64,000 nucleotides of DNA, taken from Epiperipatus broadwayi. Taxonomy: Eukaryota > Onychophora > Udeonychophora > Euonychophora > Peripatidae. Below are positions 58,540-64,000 of the stretch, piece by piece (positions within the stretch are counted from its first letter, which is position 1; every line of letters starts with the position of its first letter). Under the pieces are notes generated by a model. The model was not told the origin of the DNA. It saw only the letters and a program-made list of their open reading frames with translations, and searched no databases. Made by a program: the position numbers and the translations under genes. The stretch covers positions 434,001 to 498,000 of the forward strand of contig JAQFVV010000443.1 of assembly GCA_028023455.1 (NCBI GenBank), read 5' to 3'.

Positions 58540-59490
58540 TCCAAAGGTTCACAAAAATTTCATAAAGTATACAAAATATATTTTATACTGGTTTAAATTA
58601 ATACTATTTACTTCCAATCTGATAAATAATAATTCAATTCAATGCAGAACCACAAATTCCATAAGAATCTAATCTAATATAAAATATATCGCATTTTATA
58701 AAATCAAATGCTTTGTTAAGATCAAAATGTGTGCCAATAGTATATTGTTATTTTTCAAAAGATTTAGGAATAAAATAAACATGTTCATTAATCATACATG
58801 TTGTATCTCTGCTCAGTAAAACAACCAAATTTTTTATCATGAAGTATTCTATTAATAGGTAAATAATATAACAAACTGAATTTAAAACCAAAAAGCAATT
58901 TACAAAAAAAAAAGTATAAGAAATAATCACTAAATGTCTGTAATTTTAAATTAACCTTTTATCTCCTTTTTAAATTTGGAACGATTATGCAATATTTCAA
59001 TATTCCAGAGAAACAACCTGCAGAAAATTATAAGTAATTAAATATATTAATACTTAAACAAAATATAAGTAATAACATTTTGAAATCAAAACCATGACTA
59101 AGTCATGCTCCATAGAGTTTTTACAAACTAAAAATTAAGTTTGTGACTTCATCATTAGATATAGATGATAAATTAAGTATCCCATCAAATAGATCATTTA
59201 TTTCATTCATACAAACATTAGTATTACTTTGAATTAGTTAGACTCATTCTGTCCCACAAAATGATGACTAAAAGCATGAGCAATATATTTTGAATTATGA
59301 ATAATATTAACTAATTTATCAATAATGGACAGATGCATTATATTTTCATGTTTATCGTTTTTCAATAAAAAATTAATAAATTTCCACATTATATCACGAT
59401 CTTTATTATAAAAGCATTTAATGTAATAATCTCTTTTAGCTGGTATGCACATTAACTTAAATCTAATGTTCAATTGGGTGACCAATTACA
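58540..59490 (-). pseudogene. CR1/L2-like LINE remnant (linker and RT start)
   Basis: Minus strand: AKRDYYIKCFYNKDRDIMWK, FINFLLKNDKH, IIDKLVNIIHNSKYIAHAFS and HHFVGQN (59425-59240) match the pre-RT segment of CR1/L2-type LINEs ('K..YY...F......K..W..in.ll', 'i....ia..FN.yF..ig'). Near 58735-58620, THFDLNKAFDFIKCDIFYIR and LDSYGICGSALN match RT motif A ('DLSKAFDTIdH..L..KL..YGI.G'), with several stops between. A different LINE clade from those elsewhere in the window. Confidence 0.7.
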
Positions 59491-60889
59491 TCAAAACTCT
59501 CCTTTTGTAAAACCCATGCCTATGATTTATCAGAAAAATTATTTTATCAGTAATATCTTTATAATTTTATATAATAAATATTCAGGCTCTCGTTTTTCAG
59601 CTATACAGTTGTGTTCAAGCTGTAAGTTGGGCAATTAAACAACAAGAAATTGACCATCATCAGGCTCCATATTTTTCTCATTTGTAATAAAATAAAATTA
59701 GATCACTAATGTAAAGATAAATGTAAATTGATGTATATAACCACACATAGATTCACCCTTTGTGATAAAATGAAGGGTCAGTATTTAATAAATAATGTAT
59801 CCTGTGCTGGTGGTCATTATTAGCAGGTATAATTAAAAACTATTTCTAAAGAGTCAAAAAAAAAAAAGAAGACCCCAGACAATAATGGCCAATATAACCA
59901 ATAGTTATCAATTTTTATTTCAGATTTGATTTTAAAATGTGGTATAAAATCTTAGACTAATCATCAACATGAGACAAAATACTGATATAAAAAAAGCAAT
60001 ATTTCTTAATGCATGAACATAATTTAGTGCTAAAAAAATTATAACTAAGCATATATTAAATATTATGTTATGATTATTAAATACTGATTATAATCATTAA
60101 AGAACATGTGCATATGCAAATAAAAAATGTAGATAAGCAGTTCATTAAACATGCCTCAGTCAGGGTGTTGAGATTATTGGAATTACTTCTGAATTTTAAA
60201 CAAAGAAACATGTTCCTTTTTTTCATAGCTATAATTCAATTCCAAGTAAGGGAGATTGCATAAATTACAACTATGAAATGTTAAATGGATCATTCTATGA
60301 TTTTGTGAGGTTAGAAGAAATGTGAGCAGTTGATTTAAAAACAGTGGAGTGGATTAATTATAAATCAAAAATGGAAGCAACATAGTGGAATTTAATAAAA
60401 TATCAGATATGGGTTAGTCGTTCAACTTAGTAGAAGATATCAAATGCTGACAATTATGGTCCACTAAAATCTCATTGTTATAAAAAAATACCGAACGTTT
60501 TTGATCAGATCAAACATTTTAAACTTATTAGGTTATAATTTTGAAGTTAGAAATAGAAAACTTAAAAATATTAAAATATTATAAATAAATTTGGTATAGG
60601 CACAAAAAATGTTTAAAATAAATAAATAAATAACTGTGTGCTACAAATTCCTTTATTGGAAAAAAAAAACTTCATCAAAAATGAATATAAAATCTCACAA
60701 ATAAAGGCATAATAGAGCTGGGTTGTATTTTTGACAGACAAAAACAAATAAATATTTTAGGTTCAACATAAGGAATGATGACACTTAACCAAATATAAAA
60801 TAAAATTTTATACAAGCTAAAAAGGTAAACATAATTAACCCTCTTAAATATATCCAATTCTCCATTAATCTATACATTTTGCTCTTTTT
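59491..60889. other. No secure gene; possible LINE debris
   Basis: AT-rich. Two weak hints of LINE coding: plus-strand NADNYGPLKSHCYKK near 60447-60492 resembles an RT 'NYRPI' block, and minus-strand LDIFKRVNYVYLFSLYKILF near 60855-60800 resembles a LINE C-terminus. Neither stands alone. Confidence 0.3.
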
Positions 60890-61520
60890 AGAATATCATA
60901 TTAATTTCTATATTTCCAAACCCTTTTTTTCATGATATGACTGCATGTTTCATCTCTTCATTTAAACTATTTATTATTTTGAAAGAGTATTGCAATTATA
61001 TGGTCTACTTGTTTTCATAGTGTAAGTTTTTCTACAGCTTTTTCGTGTACTTAATGATTTTCCTATTTTTAAATAATAATGTCATCTTTTGTTGTTGAAA
61101 CAACTTTTCTTTCAATTTAAGGCTGGCTATATTTACTACCATTTTAAAAAATTCCAATTATTTTACAGAAGTCCAGATTCTTATAAATGGATTATTTCAA
61201 AATATTTTCCTATTTCTTTTCTTCCTAAATTATCTTGACTCTTTTGAAAAATTTACAGATGTATTACTGCTTTTTTGCGTTATCTATGAAGTTCGTAATA
61301 GAACATTAATTCTTTTTTTTAAAAATCTGTCAAATGTGAGCCATCGCCTAAGTCTCTTAATAATTTAATGTAATTTTTTTTCTTTAACTTAAAATTCAGT
61401 GGAATGTACTAAACATTAGATACACCAGCTTTTAATAATATCTTTGTTAATGAATTAAAAGTTAAGAATTGCAAGTACTTTAATACAGATGGAAAAATAG
61501 TAATAGATAAAATTAATCAC
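60890..61520. pseudogene. RTE-type LINE fragments
   Basis: The minus strand at about 60925-61080 aligns loosely with the linker/RT junction of the RTE at 39010-39300 ('catgtttcatctcttcatttaa', 'ctacagctttttcg'). On the plus strand at 61459-61520, VKNCKYFNTDGKIVIDKINH resembles the same family's C-terminal segment seen on the opposite strand at about 63365-63300 (NNYRFLNQVINADGNVIDKI). The fragments point both ways, so the copy is rearranged. Confidence 0.55.
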
Positions 61521-61571
61521 AAAAATAAATTTGCATGAAGTGGTTTTAATTAAAATAAAAAAAGAAAATGT

Positions 61572-61692
61572 GCTTGGCCAAGCGTTGTTAGCCGAGAGGT
61601 CACCGCAGCCGCCTTGCAAGCAAGTAGTTGGTTGCAGACGGTTGTGGGTTCGTGTCCCGGTAGATGCTATGACATATGAAAAAAAAAAGTGT
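61572..61692 (+). mobile_element. tRNA-Leu-like SINE head with poly(A)
   Basis: 'gttagccgagaggtc' is an A-box-like block and 'gggttcgtgtccc' a B-box-like block, spaced as in a long-variable-arm (Leu/Ser) tRNA. The CG-rich 74-base region stands out from its AT-rich flanks. A short tail and an A-run (61679-61688) follow. The acceptor stem does not close well, so this is a retroposed tRNA-derived element, not a functional tRNA gene. Confidence 0.65.
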
Positions 61693-61739
61693 TTGAAAAG
61701 AAAGTTTTTAATAAAGGTGTTTTAATAGCACTTTACTGC

Positions 61740-62130
61740 ATAAAACTCTCAGGCTTGGATGCAGCGACTTCACACAATTCAGAAAAGTATAAAAAATGGT
61801 AAGTTACAAAGAGAAAACGAAAGCGATGTATATAATGAAAAAAAAAGTCTTTGTTCTTACCGAAGGAATCAAAAGATTGAAATAGAGCTAGATGAATTCT
61901 AGAAGATCTAACAAGATATAAACAGTTGAAATCTTAAACAAGACCACAATAGTTTATAAAAGATGTAGAATAAGACCAGTAAGAGGTAGACGAATGAAAT
62001 GAGGAAGTTTACTAGACAATGTGAAAAAAAAAATAGGAAAGATTTTCATTCGGCATTAACTTGGTAACGATTAAAAACGACGATGATGACATTATATTTA
62101 TATTTTAATTATATATATCATTTTAAAGCA
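61740..62130 (+). other. Unassigned; possibly RTE C-terminal debris
   Basis: Lys/Arg/Asn-rich frames with stops; 'ggtagacgaatgaaatg' may correspond to the GRP...RW ending of RTE proteins. Weak. Confidence 0.25.
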
Positions 62131-62687
62131 TTATGAATCCATTTCAAGGTAAAAAAGATATTACTAAGTGTATTCCAGTTTTTCTAATCTCTAGTCTCTC
62201 TTCTCCACATTATACCAGCTTACTTCCTTACTTTATCCTTTCATTTCATATATGTTTTTTCTAGATTTCCCCCCAATCTCTTGGGATATAGTTTAAAGCT
62301 TCAATTGCCCATCTATTATTATCTCTTCTAGCAATATGTCCATCTAGCAACATTTTAGTCTTAATGTTTTCATTGATGTTAGTAACACCTGCTTATTCTC
62401 TTACCCATAATATTTCATTTTTAATTTCTTTTTGATATTCCTAATGTATATTTCTCCATATTTTTTTAGTGATCTGACACTTTACATTTCTCTTTTGTCA
62501 AGGATTCAAGTCACTGATGTATAATAAAAATTAGTAAAACACACAAATTAATACATTGCACAGGTTTAAACCCGCATTTATATATGTAATATAGGTGGGA
62601 TTCAAACTCAGACTTTCACATGACTCACTACTCTCAGTGCCATCTCATATTGCTGGCACACCTGATCACACATGTTGAAAAGATAAA

Positions 62688-62743
62688 TAATCACCAATAC
62701 ACATATTTCATGCTAAACAAGCAATCATCAGTTGGTCTAGATT
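62688..62743 (-). ncRNA. Type I hammerhead ribozyme, copy H-left (core intact)
   Basis: Minus strand: AATC-TAG-ACCAA, CTGATGA (62731-62725), stem II TTGCT/AGCAT with loop TGTTT, GAAA (62709-62706), stem III from TATGTGT, cleavage A, then TTGGTGATT. All core bases present; the base of stem II is U-U as in copy F. Confidence 0.75.
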
Positions 62744-63068
62744 ACTATCCTGACACATATATATAATCAGTATTCAGCTTTATATTAAAATTGCCAATCT
62801 TCATACTTTAATAGATAGGCTTCAAACTATTCCAACTCACAACTCTTCATCTTTCCATTTCATTGAAAATCTGATGGTGGAACGTTCAAAGCCCTTGTTA
62901 GTGCTAAGGTTGTCATCCTACCCATGTTGACATATTAGTAATTCTGACCCCTTATTACAGGAGAAAAATCCATTTATACATTATACATATATAGCCTGTC
63001 CATTAAAGTATAAAGATTGGCTATCTTAATATAAAGCTGAGCACTGATTATATATATGTGTGAGGATA

Positions 63069-63126
63069 GTAATCTAGACCGACTGATGATTGCTGGTTTA
63101 GCATGAAATACGTGTATTGGTGATTA
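63069..63126 (+). ncRNA. Type I hammerhead ribozyme, copy H-right (core intact)
   Basis: AATC-TAG-ACCGA, CTGATGA (63083-63089), stem II TTGCT/AGCAT with loop GGTTT, GAAA (63105-63108), TACGTGT, cleavage A at 63116, then TTGGTGATT. Stem I pairs ACCGA with TTGGT (one G-U) and AATC with GATT. All core bases present. Confidence 0.75.
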
Positions 63127-64000
63127 TTTATCTTTTCAACATGTGTGTAATAAGCTGGGCCAGCAATATGAGATGGCACTGAGAGTAGTGGGTCATGTGA
63201 AAGTCTGAGTTCGAATCCCACCTATAAAACAAATATATTAAAAATCTTCCTTTTCTACCAAAAACACCCCATTCAAGTTTAATTCTGTGATTAATTTTAT
63301 CTATTACATTTCCATCTGCATTAATAACCTGATTAAGGAATCTGTAGTTGTTAACTTCTTTCATCATTACCAATCTTTATTTTCTTTTTCAAAAGCCAAT
63401 CTATTGCACATTACTTTAGTCATTTTAGCATTTATTTTTAATCCTACTTTCATCTGATAACTCCTGAAATATTTCCTAAACTCTGAAGCATTATTTGCAA
63501 AAAATAATCATATCCTCTGCAAAATCTAAGTGACTTAATAAATAATCCTCATTTATTTTTACTCCTTTAGTTTTCTATAAAACCTACAAATTACTTCTTA
63601 TATGAAATCATCCTCTTGTTCATCCTTCTCAATGTTACTCTTTTTAGTATAATTATATAATGCAGTCTGTCACATCTTGGTATATATCTTTTAGAATATG
63701 ACAATATTCCAGATCTAATACCTCAAAAGTGTCAGAGCTTTAATCACTATAGAAATGTTTACAGAATCAAATATCTTTGTATAATTTATAAATTCAAAGC
63801 ACAATGACAATTCATATTCATTGGGCAGTTGAAAATTTCTCTCAATACTTGAATATGATCAACTGTGCTAAAAACACTAATCTAAAGTTTTCTGTAAACA
63901 AGTTGTAATTAATTAGCTTGGTAAAAATTTTGTACAGAACTGATAAAAGGTTGTTATGTCTGTAATGTCTAATATCTCTTAATCAACTTTCTTTAATATC

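Larger units (their letters stand above)
62590..63228. mobile_element. Hammerhead-family fold-back, copy H, inserted in an RTE
   Basis: The left half (minus sense) begins 'aggtgggattcaaactcag' and the right half (plus sense) ends with its complement 'gagttcgaatcccacct', a tRNA T-arm-like terminus. The halves meet at about 62955-62985. Both carry all family landmarks. Similarity between halves is high, so the pair is younger than copy G. Exact target duplication is unclear, though both flanks contain 'aaaaca(c/a)a..a.attaa'-like sequence. Confidence 0.8.
62150..64000 (-). pseudogene. RTE-type LINE, copy 2, interrupted by fold-back H
   Basis: 62150-62545 aligns with the RTE C-terminal region at 37640-38020 ('tctagtctctcttctccaca', 'cttctagcaatatgtcc'). 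63234-64000 continues it with sequence homologous to 38030-38870, including 'ttaaaaatcttccttttc', 'tctgataactcctg' and 'tcaatacttgaatatgatc'. The RT motif C position (63512-63523) encodes FAED instead of FADD. It runs off the window edge. Between the two parts lies the fold-back H, so that element inserted into an existing RTE copy. Confidence 0.8.

Overview
This is AT-rich eukaryotic, almost certainly metazoan, DNA. It has no operons, no ribosome-binding-site spacing and no bacterial genes. Nearly all recognisable sequence is retroelement remains, simple repeats and inverted repeats. The mix of elements (non-LTR retrotransposons of the L1/Tx1, RTE and CR1/L2-like types, Penelope-like elements, a Ty3/Gypsy LTR element, tRNA-like SINEs and long microsatellites) points to an invertebrate. 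A mollusc such as a cephalopod is plausible, but this is a guess from repeat style and is not proven. I find no convincing host protein-coding gene.

Layout. 1-545: fold-back SINE-like repeat cut by the window edge. 847-1243: unrecognised broken ORF. 2311-6229: Gypsy-type LTR element with gag, zinc-knuckle, protease and integrase-tail remnants, two direct LTRs and a third inverted LTR, all inside a 5-bp target duplication. 6501-6682 and 6886-7345: two hairpin elements; the second carries hammerhead-like motifs. 7727-8770: two tandem Penelope-type terminal repeats; one holds a hammerhead ribozyme with an intact core. 8897-10275: first copy of a dispersed non-coding repeat (R1) containing a perfect 56-bp-arm palindrome. 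11480-16533: a widely spaced inverted repeat. 17298-23603: a complete but mutated L1/Tx1-like LINE with a perfect 19-bp target duplication. 24613-28525: more R1 and a coiled-coil ORF remnant. 28545-32475: a Penelope-like cluster with three GIY-YIG endonuclease remnants, reverse-transcriptase fragments and hammerhead-bearing repeats, partly arranged as a head-to-head dimer. 33983-34579: tRNA-like fold-back with an 11-bp duplication. 37590-40330: RTE-type LINE, minus strand. 40555-41400 and 45110-45890: more hammerhead-family repeats. 46950-48960 and 50300-52440: two decayed L1/Tx1-like LINEs. 58540-59490: decayed CR1/L2-like LINE. 60890-64000: fragmented RTE copy interrupted by a tRNA-Leu-like SINE head and by a fold-back carrying two intact hammerhead cores.

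Main point. One repeat family occurs at eight loci, giving eleven ribozyme positions. In its sense strand it reads CTGATGA, a 5-bp stem with GGTTY loop, GAAA, a 3-bp stem III with a 2-nt loop, then a cleavage-site A and TTGG. That is the layout of a minimal type I hammerhead ribozyme. Five positions keep every conserved core base and six have lost at least one. Copies lie next to Penelope GIY-YIG and reverse-transcriptase remnants, matching the known association of hammerheads with Penelope-like terminal repeats. Several copies are paired as inverted fold-backs, which is the less ordinary part.
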